A DNA stretch of 64,000 nt from DASSUW01 sp963789005 (lineage in GTDB: Bacteria; Actinomycetota; Thermoleophilia; Solirubrobacterales; Solirubrobacteraceae): positions 496,001 to 560,000 of the forward strand of contig CAWBIZ010000005.1 of the NCBI GenBank assembly GCA_963789005.1, in the 5' to 3' direction. The notes beneath the pieces were generated by a model. That model did not search any database. It saw nothing but the letters and a program-made list of their open reading frames with translations, and was not told the origin of the DNA. Positions 49,818 through 57,527 of the stretch are shown here, piece after piece. Numbering within the stretch: the stretch's first letter is position 1; every line of letters begins with the position of its first letter. The position numbers and the translations under genes were made by a program.

Positions 49818-49824
49818 GTTGCTC

Positions 49825-50361
49825 GTGAACCTCTCAGACCCCAAGACGTTCGCGCGGGTGTACGACGAGCAGGCTCCGAGCGTGTACGCGGCGGCGTATC
49901 GGATCCTGGGCGACGGCGCCCGTGCCCAAGACGTCGTTCAGGACGTGTTCCTGCGCCTCTGGCGCCGCCCGGCGTCGTTCGACGCCGGCCGCGGCGAGCT
50001 CGGCTCCTACCTGCGCCTGATGGCGCGCTCGCGCGCGCTCGATCTGTGGCGCGAGACGCAGGCCGCCGGCCGTGCGTCCGACCGCCTCAAGATCGTCGTC
50101 TCCGCCGACGACGGACGGCCGGAGGAGCGTCCGTCCGACGCCGCCGAGATCGGCGCTGCCCGGTCGACGGTGCGCGCCGCCCTCGGACGGCTTCCTGAGG
50201 CCCAGCGCGAGGCGCTGGTGCTCGCGTACTGGGGCGGCCTGACGGCCGACGAGATCGCGCGCCGGTCGGCGGTCCCGCTGGGGACGGCCAAGAGCCGGAT
50301 CCGCCTCGGGCTCGCCAAGCTGCGCTCCGAGTGCGGCGACGAGCTCGCCGTCGCTGTGTGA
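49825..50361 (+). CDS. ECF-type RNA polymerase sigma factor
   Basis: A 178-aa sigma factor with region 2 (TFARVYDEQAPSVYAAAYRI, then GARAQDVVQDVFLRLWRRP) and region 4 (LPEAQREALVLAYWGGLTAD, then EIARRSAVPLGTAKSRIRLG). GTG 49825 is chosen over an upstream TTG because TAGACT ends seven bases before it. No anti-sigma gene follows; the next gene encodes an RlpA-like protein after a structured 180-bp gap. Confidence 0.9.
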   Translation: MNLSDPKTFARVYDEQAPSVYAAAYRILGDGARAQDVVQDVFLRLWRRPASFDAGRGELGSYLRLMARSRALDLWRETQAAGRASDRLKIVVSADDGRPEERPSDAAEIGAARSTVRAALGRLPEAQREALVLAYWGGLTADEIARRSAVPLGTAKSRIRLGLAKLRSECGDELAVAV

Positions 50362-50542
50362 CGTCGCGCACGAAGTTGCGCGAGCAACCATTGCTACTCT
50401 GCACGGCCGTTTGGCCATGCCGAGCCGCGGCGCAGGATGCGCCGTTGGGCGGGGGGATAGGGCCCCACCCATCCCCGGCGCGCTCGATGGCGCGTCTCAA
50501 TCCCCCTCGTAGGCACACCGGCCGCGATCCAAGGAGGTCACC
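50362..50542 (+). promoter_or_regulatory. Structured leader upstream of the RlpA-like gene
   Basis: 181 bp non-coding region with stacked potential hairpins: GGCC/GGCC around 50405-50416, GGCGCA/TGCGCC with loop GGA at 50429-50443, and GGGGATAGGG pairing with CCCATCCCC around 50454-50476. It ends in a near-perfect ribosome-binding site, AAGGAGGT (50531-50538), five bases before TTG 50543. c-di-AMP (ydaO) riboswitches often precede cell-wall hydrolase genes in Actinobacteria, but I cannot find the hallmark GGGUGAAU block, so the class is open. Confidence 0.4.
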
Positions 50543-51172
50543 TTGCGACCGCGACCCATGCTGCGCACCGCCCTTGCGGCGGGCGCGCTGAGTCTCACAT
50601 CGCCACTTGCGCCCGCTGCGGCGCAGTCCACCGCCACGATCGCCTCCGCGGGGGTGGAGAAGAAGCGCATGCACGTCCGCGCGGGTAAGCGCGTCGTCGT
50701 GGCGGGCGCGGCTCGCCCCGGCACCTCGGGTGTCGTTGCCTCGCTGCAGATCAAGCGTGAGGGCCGCTGGCGCACGCTCGACCGCGACCGCACCGGCGCC
50801 GCCGGCCGCTACGTCCTGCGGGATCGCGTGCGGCAGCCTTTGAGTGCTCCCGCCCGGGTGCGCGTGGGCACCGCCCGGCGGCATGTCGGGCGGCTCAACG
50901 TCTACCGCACGGCGTACGCGTCGTGGTACGGCCCCGGCCTCTACGGCAACGCGCTCGGCTGCGGCGGCCGCCTGTCCCCGGGCCGTCTCGGCGTGGCCCA
51001 CAAGACGTTGCCCTGCGGCACCAAGGTCACGCTCCGGCGCGGGACCCGCACCGTCCGCGTGCGCGTCATCGATCGCGGACCGTACGTGGCAGGGCGCGAG
51101 TACGACCTCACCGAGGCGACCGCGCGCAAGCTGCGGTTCACCGGCCATGGCGCAATCCTGACTACGCGATAG
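50543..51172 (+). CDS. RlpA-like double-psi beta-barrel protein, secreted
   Basis: A 209-aa exported protein. A signal peptide (RTALAAGALSLTSPLAPAAA, to about residue 27) precedes a beta-rich region of about 90 residues and a C-terminal RlpA-like double-psi beta-barrel. The barrel shows YASWYGPGLYGNALGCGGRL, VAHKTLPCGTKVTLRRG and VRVIDRGPYVAGREYDLTEA with the catalytic-type Asp. Such domains bind or cleave peptidoglycan glycans. TTG 50543 is selected because AAGGAGGT stands at ideal distance; ATG 50558 is an alternative. Confidence 0.85.
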   Translation: MRPRPMLRTALAAGALSLTSPLAPAAAQSTATIASAGVEKKRMHVRAGKRVVVAGAARPGTSGVVASLQIKREGRWRTLDRDRTGAAGRYVLRDRVRQPLSAPARVRVGTARRHVGRLNVYRTAYASWYGPGLYGNALGCGGRLSPGRLGVAHKTLPCGTKVTLRRGTRTVRVRVIDRGPYVAGREYDLTEATARKLRFTGHGAILTTR

Positions 51173-51180
51173 CGCTCCGC

Positions 51181-51209
51181 CGGAACGTGAACGTCGCTGG
51201 GTAGGGAGG
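51181..51209. repeat. Dispersed-repeat copy after the RlpA-like gene
   Basis: On the minus strand it reads CCTCCCTACCCAGCGACGTT followed by CACGTTCCG, a variant of the CCCTTACCCAGCCGCAGTTGACGTTC end of composite copy A. It begins nine bases after the upstream stop codon. Confidence 0.4.
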
Positions 51210-51244
51210 TCGGCGACGCCGGCCTCGCGGTCCGGGCGCGGGCG

Positions 51245-51250
51245 TACGCT
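51245..51250 (+). promoter_or_regulatory. Possible -10 box for dinB
   Basis: TACGCT followed by seven bases and GTG 51258, consistent with a leaderless transcript. No LexA-type palindrome is evident nearby. Confidence 0.35.
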
Positions 51251-51257
51251 TGTTCGC

Positions 51258-52343
51258 GTGCCGCCCAAGCGGGTCATCGCCCACCTGGACTGCGACGCGT
51301 TCTACGCGACCGTCGAGCTGCTGCGCCGCCCGGAGCTGGCCGGCAAGCCGGTGATCGTGGCCGGCTCCGGGCCGCGGGCCGTGGTCACGACCGCGAGCTA
51401 CGAGGCACGGAAGTTCGGCGTCGGCTCCGCGATGCCGGCGTCGCGGGCGCGGCGCCTGTGCCCGGACGCGATCACGATCCCGCCCGACTTCACCGCCTAC
51501 CGCGAAACGTCGACGAAGGTCTGGGAGGTCGTCGGCGAGCGGCTCGACCGGGTGCAGCAGCTCGGCGTCGACGAGGCGTACGCCGATCTCACCGGCGTCG
51601 AGAAGCCGCTGCGCGTGCTGCGCGAGGTGGTGGGGGCGGTGAAGGAGGCGACGGGGATCGTGGTCTCTGTCGGCGTCGGGCCGTCGCGGCTGATCGCCAA
51701 GTGCTGCAGCGACCTCGGCAAGCCCGCCGGCTTCGTCGCCATGGGCCGCGAGGAGGCGTGCGTGCGCTTCGCCACCGCGCCGACGAGCCGCGTGCCCGGC
51801 ATCGGCCCCAAGACCGCCGACCGCCTCGCCGAGCTCGGATTCCGCACGCTCGGCCAGCTCCAGCGCGCCGACGAGGAGCGTCTCGCGGGCCGCTTCGGGT
51901 CCAACAGCGCGCGGTTCCTGATCGCGCGCGCGAACTTCGAGGACGACTCTGAGGTCGAGACGGAGCGCGGCGCCGCCAAGTCCCGCTCCAACGAGCGAAC
52001 CTTCGACGAGGACATCTCCGACCACGCGCAGCTCGAGGGGATCCTGCGCGAGATGGGCCGCGAGCTCGCCGAGGCGCTCCAGCGCCGCGGGCGCCGCGGG
52101 CGCACGATCGCGATCAAGGTGCGGCTGAGCGACTGGACGACCGTGACCCGCGCGCGCACCGTGGAGGCGGCGACGAACGAGCCCGCGGTGGTGATCGACA
52201 CCGCGGTCGAGCTCCTGCGGGCCTACGCCCCCGACCGCCCGGTGCGACTGCTCGGCGTGCGCGTTGCGGGCTTCGAGGACGTCGAGCCGGAGCAGCGCCG
52301 CACGGTGCCCACGCCGGCGGGCCAGCTCGCCCTCGACGTCTGA
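51258..52343 (+). CDS. dinB: DNA polymerase IV (DinB, Y-family)
   Basis: Error-prone translesion polymerase, 361 aa. Palm-domain carboxylates are seen in RVIAHLDCDAFYATVELL (Asp) and QLGVDEAYADLTG (Asp-Glu); the family's usual S(I/V)DEA is GVDEA here. The thumb helix-hairpin-helix is SRVPGIGPKTADRLAELGF, and the little-finger domain follows to the end. The C-terminal GQLALDV is a weak match to the beta-clamp-binding motif. Confidence 0.93.
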   Translation: MPPKRVIAHLDCDAFYATVELLRRPELAGKPVIVAGSGPRAVVTTASYEARKFGVGSAMPASRARRLCPDAITIPPDFTAYRETSTKVWEVVGERLDRVQQLGVDEAYADLTGVEKPLRVLREVVGAVKEATGIVVSVGVGPSRLIAKCCSDLGKPAGFVAMGREEACVRFATAPTSRVPGIGPKTADRLAELGFRTLGQLQRADEERLAGRFGSNSARFLIARANFEDDSEVETERGAAKSRSNERTFDEDISDHAQLEGILREMGRELAEALQRRGRRGRTIAIKVRLSDWTTVTRARTVEAATNEPAVVIDTAVELLRAYAPDRPVRLLGVRVAGFEDVEPEQRRTVPTPAGQLALDV

Positions 52344-52365
52344 GCCGCGGTGGCGCCGGCGAACG

Positions 52366-52450
52366 TCGACGTCAACGGCGGCATTGAGGATCCGCCAACC
52401 GCGACGAGGTCGTCGCTTTTCTCACCCAGCCGCCGTTGACATTTCGCTCA
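52366..52450. repeat. Inverted pair of the dispersed repeat downstream of dinB
   Basis: GTCAACGGCGGC (52371-52382, continuing ATTGAGGA) and GCCGCCGTTGAC (52429-52440) are perfect inverted copies 46 bp apart. Both belong to the GTTGAC repeat family of this window. The 274-bp gap before the next gene also contains TAAGAT (52468), a possible -10 box. Confidence 0.75.
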
Positions 52451-52617
52451 GGCCGCCCCAACGGAAGTAAGATCGCGCGAACGCGCCCGGGTGAGCGCGG
52501 CTGGCTCGCAGGCAGGACCCGAGGTCCGTCGCCCGTTGCGGGACCGCCTGGACTGACGCTCGCGATCGACCTCGGGCGCACGGGCTGCGAGCACCAGCGC
52601 CATGGAGCTGATCGTTG

Positions 52618-54366
52618 ATGGACATCGACCTCGACCAGGCGCGCCGCCGGGCGAAGGAACTGCTGCGCGCCGCCCGCGCCGGGGAGGCGCAGCTGCGTGA
52701 CGACCGCGAGCCGCGGCTGGCGGACGCCCAGCACGCCGTCGCCCGTGAGCTCGGCTTCCCGTCCTGGCCCGCGCTGGTGGCCGACGTCGAGGCATCGGGC
52801 GGCGACCGCGAGGAGCGTCGCGCGCGTCTCGTACACGCCGCTCTGGGCGGCCGCGCCGACGTCGCCGAGCGGCTGCTCGCGCATGACCCGTCGCTCGCTC
52901 GCGCCGGGTTCGACGTCGCGCTCGTGCTCGGCGACGCGACGGCGGCCGCCGCCACTCTCGACGCCGACCCTGAGCTGATCGGGCGCGACCTCCTCGGCTC
53001 CGGCCGCAAGCCGCTCTCCTGCGCCTGCCACTCGGTGTTCCTGCGCCCGTCGTCGCCGCGCGCGCCCGGCGTCCGCCGAACCGTCGAGCTGCTGCTCGAT
53101 CGCGGGGCCGACCCGAACGAGGTGCACCACAACGAGTACGGCGCGATGTCGGTCCTGTACGGCGCCGCGGGCGTGGCCCACGACCTCGAGACCACGCGGC
53201 TGCTGCTCGACCGCGGCGCGAACCCCGACGACGGCGAGTCGGTCTACCACGCCGTCGAGGCCGACGACACTGCCTGCCTCGAGCTCCTGCTCGCCCGCGG
53301 CGCCACCGTGCGAGACACGAACGCCCTCGGCAACGCGATCGACGACCCCCTCAAGGTCCGCGTGCTGCTCGAGCACGGCGACCTGCGACCGACGGATCCT
53401 GAGCTGCGGGACTCGCTGCTGTACGCGGGCAACCCCGAGGTCGCCGCGCTGCTGATCGAGCATGGCGCGGCGCTCGACGCGCGCGACCGCGACGGGCTGA
53501 CGCCGTACGCCCGCGCCGCCCGCTTCAAGAGCGAGGAGATGATGCGCCTGCTCGCGGCCGCGGGAGCGCCGACCGAGCTCGACTCCGTGGCCGCGTGGAT
53601 CGGTGCGGTCGTGCGCGGAGAGGACCACGCGCCCGAAGCGCCGGGGCCGCTGCGGTACGACGACTCCGAGCAGCTGCCGCGCTGGGCCAGCGCCGGCGAG
53701 GACGAGATCGTGGCCCGCTTGCTCGACGCCGGCGTACCGATCGACGCGCGCGGGATCGACGGCGGTACCGCGTTGCACTATGCGGGCATGTGGGGCCGGC
53801 CGTCGACGGTCGCGCTGCTGCTCGACCGCGGGGCCGACGTCGAGGCGGCGAGCGCGCACGGCTCGGCGCTCGGTTGGACCGCGTGGGCGTCACGCGGGCT
53901 CCCGGGCGCCAACGAGCGGCTCGACGACTACCTCGAGGCGACACGCGTGCTGCTCGCAGCCGGCGCTCGCGTGGATCCCGGGATGATCGAGATCGCCGCC
54001 GCCGACGTCGGCGCGCTGCTCGAGGAGGCCTCGCCGCTGTCGGCGGCGCGCGCCGGCTGGGGCGAGCGCGGCGAGATCGAGCTCGAGACCGGCTTTGAGT
54101 ACACGCGCGAGCAGCCGGTCCGCGTGCACGTGCGCAAGCGCGGGATCCGCTACGAGCTCGACGACGTCGCGGGAGCGTTCGCCGCCGCCGTCGAGCCGGA
54201 GGGCTGGATGCCGGTGGCCGACCGCGTGGTCGCGGAGGTCGGCCTCAACGTCGACCGGCAGGGACGGGTGTTCGTGACGGTCACCGAGGGGCGCGACCTC
54301 GACCGGCTCGTGAAGCAGGTCGCCGAGGCGTCGCTCGCGGTCTACGCGCAGCTGCTCGAGCTGTGA
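52618..54366 (+). CDS. Ankyrin-repeat protein
   Basis: A 582-aa, probably cytoplasmic protein. The N-terminal 60 residues (DLDQARRRAKELLRAARAGE ... ARELGFPSWPALVADVEAS) are typical of bacterial ankyrin proteins with a short helical cap. Ankyrin units follow through about residue 460: TVELLLDRGADPNEVHHNEYG, TTRLLLDRGANPDDGESVYH, VAALLIEHGAALDARDRDGL, TALHYAGMWGRPSTVALLLD. The C-terminal 100 residues form a separate uncharacterised domain. It probably acts in protein-protein binding. ATG 52618 is used; a TTG immediately before it is also possible. Confidence 0.82.
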   Translation: MDIDLDQARRRAKELLRAARAGEAQLRDDREPRLADAQHAVARELGFPSWPALVADVEASGGDREERRARLVHAALGGRADVAERLLAHDPSLARAGFDVALVLGDATAAAATLDADPELIGRDLLGSGRKPLSCACHSVFLRPSSPRAPGVRRTVELLLDRGADPNEVHHNEYGAMSVLYGAAGVAHDLETTRLLLDRGANPDDGESVYHAVEADDTACLELLLARGATVRDTNALGNAIDDPLKVRVLLEHGDLRPTDPELRDSLLYAGNPEVAALLIEHGAALDARDRDGLTPYARAARFKSEEMMRLLAAAGAPTELDSVAAWIGAVVRGEDHAPEAPGPLRYDDSEQLPRWASAGEDEIVARLLDAGVPIDARGIDGGTALHYAGMWGRPSTVALLLDRGADVEAASAHGSALGWTAWASRGLPGANERLDDYLEATRVLLAAGARVDPGMIEIAAADVGALLEEASPLSAARAGWGERGEIELETGFEYTREQPVRVHVRKRGIRYELDDVAGAFAAAVEPEGWMPVADRVVAEVGLNVDRQGRVFVTVTEGRDLDRLVKQVAEASLAVYAQLLEL

Positions 54367-54391
54367 GCACTGCCGCCGGAATCCTCCCCGC

Positions 54392-54416
54392 CCGGCCAGT
54401 GGATCTCGGTGGCCGG
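54392..54416 (+). terminator. Hairpin between the ankyrin and secreted-protein genes
   Basis: CCGGCCA (54392-54398) and TGGCCGG (54410-54416) are perfect 7-bp inverted arms with an 11-base loop in the 79-bp gap. It may end the ankyrin transcript or act as an operator for the next gene; TAGACT (54424-54429), a possible -10 box, follows immediately. Confidence 0.35.
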
Positions 54417-54445
54417 CCGGAATTAGACTCGGAACCGATCTTTCG

Positions 54446-56125
54446 ATGGCCTCCTGGCCGCACACCGCGCGGGGGTTCGCACGCGAGCTCCTCGCCACCC
54501 TCATCGCCCTCGGGCTCGCCGGGCTTGTGGCACCTGTCGCGGCCGCCCAGAGCCCGCAGACGATCCCGGCGGGCGCCACGACACAGGTCGCGCTCGGCGG
54601 GTCCGAGGTCGTCGCGAGCTGTACGCCGCCGGGCACCTTCCACCCGAACCCGACCGCGTGGCACGTGAACCCGCCCTCGGTGCTGACCGCAATCACGACG
54701 GAGGGCGACGCGGCGGGCGCCGGCTACGTGCTCGCGGTCACCGTGCCCGCGGGGTTCTCGCCCCACCAGTCGATCACGATCAGCTGGACCGGAAACACCA
54801 GCTGCGTCTCGTACCGCGGCAGCGTCACGCTCACCGTCTGTAGCCCCGGTGCATGTCCTGCCGGGACGCCGGGCACCGGGGGATCCCCGGCGCAGAACGC
54901 GTGCCTCCAGAAGAACGCATGGGGGCTGGATCCCGCGCAGAGGCGCCAGCTCGACGCCTGGGAGATGGAGCTGCGCAAGGCGGCGAAGCAGTTGGCCGAC
55001 GCGGCCAAGGTGTTCGACGTGTTCTGGTACCTGGAGCTCACCGAGAAGAAGCTCGGCGCAGAAGGGCAGACCCTGGGCGAAAGGCTCAGCGACGCGATGG
55101 AGCGGGTGGACAACCACCTCGACCAGGCCGAGGCGGCGGTGGGCGCTGCGCAGCTCGACGTGCTGCGGCTGCAGCGAGCGGTCGCGAAGACCAAGGCAGC
55201 TCAGAATCGGGTCCATCCGAAGAGCAAGAAGGGGAAGGCGCTCAAGCGTCAGCTGACGCAGCAGAAGCAGCAGCTGAAGGCGGCCGAGCAGGTCCTCGGC
55301 GACGGTCGGGCCGCGCTGCGGGAGTTCAACCGCAGCCGAGCAGGAGAGCTGGCGCGGGCGCTGCGTGACTACCCGCAGCTGCGCCAGGTGGGGCTGGCGC
55401 TGCGGGCGGTCGAGAAGTATCGCGTGCAGATCGAGGACTTCTTCGAGAAGAATCCCGCGGCCAAGGGGCTCGCGAAGCGGCTGAGCGCGATCGGGCTGGC
55501 GGGCGACGTCGCGACGTACGGAGCCTGGTCCGCCGAGCTGCTCGCCAACCTCTTCCGCGAGCTTCGCAAGCCGCCGCCTGGGTGCCAGCAGCTGTTCGAG
55601 CAGGCGCCACCGACCGCCTCGAGCGCGGCAGCCACGGCCCCGCCGTACACGCCGGCCTTCGTCGCGCCGGTCAGCCTCCCCCGGGCGATCGGGGGTCGGC
55701 TGCCGGCAGCCGCCGTGTCGCTGCGGAGCCACCTGGCCGAGCTGTCCGCGGTGCTCCCAGCCGTGCAGTCGGGCCTGAAGCGGCGCGACTACGACAAGGC
55801 CGCGCGCCAGGCGCTGGGGTCAACGCTGCCTCGGCTGCGCAAGCTGCTCCAGAAGACGGCGGCGCTCCGGCGTCGCGCCATCGGCTCCCTCGACGTGGAT
55901 GGCCGGGTCATCGAGCCGGCCCGCCTCGCGGGCTACAAGCGCCAGGCACCGAGCCGCGCTGCGATCCGGCTGCTGAGGAAGGGCGGCGCGCCTCGGTCGC
56001 TGATCGAGAGCTTCACCGCCGGTGGGGCGAAAGCCGGCACGCAGGATCCGCTGACTCAGCTGGCCACTCCCGCGCTCGACGGTATCTACGCCGGCGCGGC
56101 GGCGATGCTCGCCTCAGTGCGCTGA
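54446..56125 (+). CDS. Secreted coiled-coil protein of unknown function
   Basis: A 559-aa protein with a signal peptide (ARELLATLIALGLAGLVAPV, cleavage probably after VAAA near residue 34). An Ig-like or beta-sandwich region (about 40-130) with paired cysteines (SCTPPG, SCVSYRG, VCSPGACPAG) is followed by long helical, coiled-coil-prone segments (about 160-320, with DQAEAAVGAAQLDVLRLQRA and TQQKQQLKAAEQVLGDGRAA). A second helical part reaches the C-terminus. I do not recognise the family. It looks like an exported structural or surface protein. ATG 54446 lies 16 bases after TAGACT. Confidence 0.65.
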   Translation: MASWPHTARGFARELLATLIALGLAGLVAPVAAAQSPQTIPAGATTQVALGGSEVVASCTPPGTFHPNPTAWHVNPPSVLTAITTEGDAAGAGYVLAVTVPAGFSPHQSITISWTGNTSCVSYRGSVTLTVCSPGACPAGTPGTGGSPAQNACLQKNAWGLDPAQRRQLDAWEMELRKAAKQLADAAKVFDVFWYLELTEKKLGAEGQTLGERLSDAMERVDNHLDQAEAAVGAAQLDVLRLQRAVAKTKAAQNRVHPKSKKGKALKRQLTQQKQQLKAAEQVLGDGRAALREFNRSRAGELARALRDYPQLRQVGLALRAVEKYRVQIEDFFEKNPAAKGLAKRLSAIGLAGDVATYGAWSAELLANLFRELRKPPPGCQQLFEQAPPTASSAAATAPPYTPAFVAPVSLPRAIGGRLPAAAVSLRSHLAELSAVLPAVQSGLKRRDYDKAARQALGSTLPRLRKLLQKTAALRRRAIGSLDVDGRVIEPARLAGYKRQAPSRAAIRLLRKGGAPRSLIESFTAGGAKAGTQDPLTQLATPALDGIYAGAAAMLASVR

Positions 56126-56134
56126 GCGCAGCGG

Positions 56135-57412
56135 TCATCCGCGATGCACCTCCGTCGCGCCGACCGCGTTGAGGGCGGAGAGCTCGGCGATGTCGCGCCG
56201 GAACAGCGCCGCGGTCAGCCAGTCGGTCATCACGCGCGAGCGGCGGGTGACCGACGGGAGCTGCAGCAGGTGGTAGCCGCGCGTCACGACCCAGCCGGCG
56301 TAGCCGCGCAGCCGCATGCCGGGGATCTGGGCGATGCCGCGGCGGTGCCCGAGCGAGGCGACCTGGCCGAGCGTGCGGTAGCCGTACGGCTTCGCGCGAC
56401 CGCGCAGGTTGCCGGCGAGCCGCTTGGCCTGGCGCAGCGCGTGCTGGCAGGTGGCCGGGTCGAGCACGTCCGGGGTGGCCGTGTTGGGCACCGCGGCGCA
56501 GTCGCCGAGCGACCACGCGTGCGCCATGCCGTCGATCCGCAGGTACTCGTCGACGACCACGCGGCCGGAGCCGTCGGTCGGCAGCCCGAGCGTCTCGCTG
56601 AGCGGGTTCGCGGTCACGCCGGCGGCCCACACGAGCGTCGCCGTGTCGAACCGCGTGCCGTCGGACAGCAGTGCGCCGCCGGCGTCCACCCGCTCGAGCC
56701 GCGTGCCGAGCCGGACGTCGATGCCGCGGCTGCGCAGGTCGCGCTCGGCGTACTCGCCGAGTCGCTCGGGCGCCTGGGCGAGCACGCGCTCGCCGGCGTC
56801 GACCAGGAACCAGCGCGGCTCGACCCCGCGCAGGCGCGGATAGTGGCGCATCGCGCCGCGCACGAGGTCGTGCAGCTCGGTGAGGGCCTCGACGCCCGCG
56901 TAGCCGGCGCCCACGAACGCGAACGTGAGCCGCCGCTGGGCGGAGTCGAGGTCGGCGTCGGCGAGGTCGAGCTGGTGCAGCACGTGGTTGCGCAGCGCGA
57001 TCGCGTCGGCGAGGTCCTTGAACTCGAGCGCGTGCTCGCGGACGGCCGCGGGCGGCGTGCGCGACAGCGCGCCGAGCGCGATCACGATCTCGTCGTAGGT
57101 GACGCGCACGATGCCGGTCTCGGTCTCGACCAGCGCGGCGCGCTCGTCCGCGTAGATGTGCCGCACGGAGCCGACGAGCAGCTCGGCGTCCGGGCACATC
57201 GTCCGGATCGGCACGGCGACGCGCCGTGGCTCCACGGCGCCTGAGGCGGCCTCGGGTAGAAGCGGCGTGTAGAGCATGAAGTTCGTGGGATTGACGATCG
57301 TCGCGCCCGCACGGCCGAGCCGGCGCGCGACGTAGCTGCCGGCGAAGCCGCCGCCGACGATGAGCACGCCACCGCGAGCGGCGCGGCGGGAGGTGGGGAG
57401 GAGCGAGGTCAT
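56135..57412 (-). CDS. NAD(P)/FAD-dependent oxidoreductase, NDH-2-like
   Basis: A 425-aa flavoprotein of the type II NADH dehydrogenase family. The FAD Rossmann motif is GVLIVGGGFAGSYVARRLGR near residue 15, and the NAD(P) motif is RLTFAFVGAGYAGVEALTEL near residue 165. The second FAD block is RIDGMAHAWSLGDCAAVPN, and PEAASGAVEPRRVAVPIR matches NDH-2. The C-terminal 60 residues could bind the membrane surface. ATG 57412 has TAGCTT six bases upstream on the minus strand. It is divergent from a LuxR-type regulator that may control it. Confidence 0.87.
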   Translation of the reverse strand: MTSLLPTSRRAARGGVLIVGGGFAGSYVARRLGRAGATIVNPTNFMLYTPLLPEAASGAVEPRRVAVPIRTMCPDAELLVGSVRHIYADERAALVETETGIVRVTYDEIVIALGALSRTPPAAVREHALEFKDLADAIALRNHVLHQLDLADADLDSAQRRLTFAFVGAGYAGVEALTELHDLVRGAMRHYPRLRGVEPRWFLVDAGERVLAQAPERLGEYAERDLRSRGIDVRLGTRLERVDAGGALLSDGTRFDTATLVWAAGVTANPLSETLGLPTDGSGRVVVDEYLRIDGMAHAWSLGDCAAVPNTATPDVLDPATCQHALRQAKRLAGNLRGRAKPYGYRTLGQVASLGHRRGIAQIPGMRLRGYAGWVVTRGYHLLQLPSVTRRSRVMTDWLTAALFRRDIAELSALNAVGATEVHRG

Positions 57413-57418
57413 GCCGCC

Positions 57419-57446
57419 AAGCTACGCGCGCACCACCCTGGTCGAA
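57419..57446 (-). promoter_or_regulatory. Promoter of the NDH-2-like gene
   Basis: On the minus strand TTCGAC and TAGCTT are separated by 16 bases, and TAGCTT ends six bases before ATG 57412, predicting a leaderless mRNA. Confidence 0.4.
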
Positions 57447-57515
57447 TCCGGAGAGTCACCAGTCGCGACCCCAGTCCCTAGCCAAGGGTGCTCCCACGCG
57501 GCCCCTGGCGTCGCG

Positions 57516-57521
57516 TAGGAT
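57516..57521 (+). promoter_or_regulatory. Possible -10 box for the LuxR-type gene
   Basis: TAGGAT followed by six bases and ATG 57528, with no room for a ribosome-binding site. Confidence 0.35.
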
Positions 57522-57527
57522 CGCTCC

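Noticed and set aside
50362..50542. A confident c-di-AMP (ydaO) riboswitch call
   Set aside because: Gene context fits, but I could not find the conserved GGGUGAAU block or a convincing full fold by eye.
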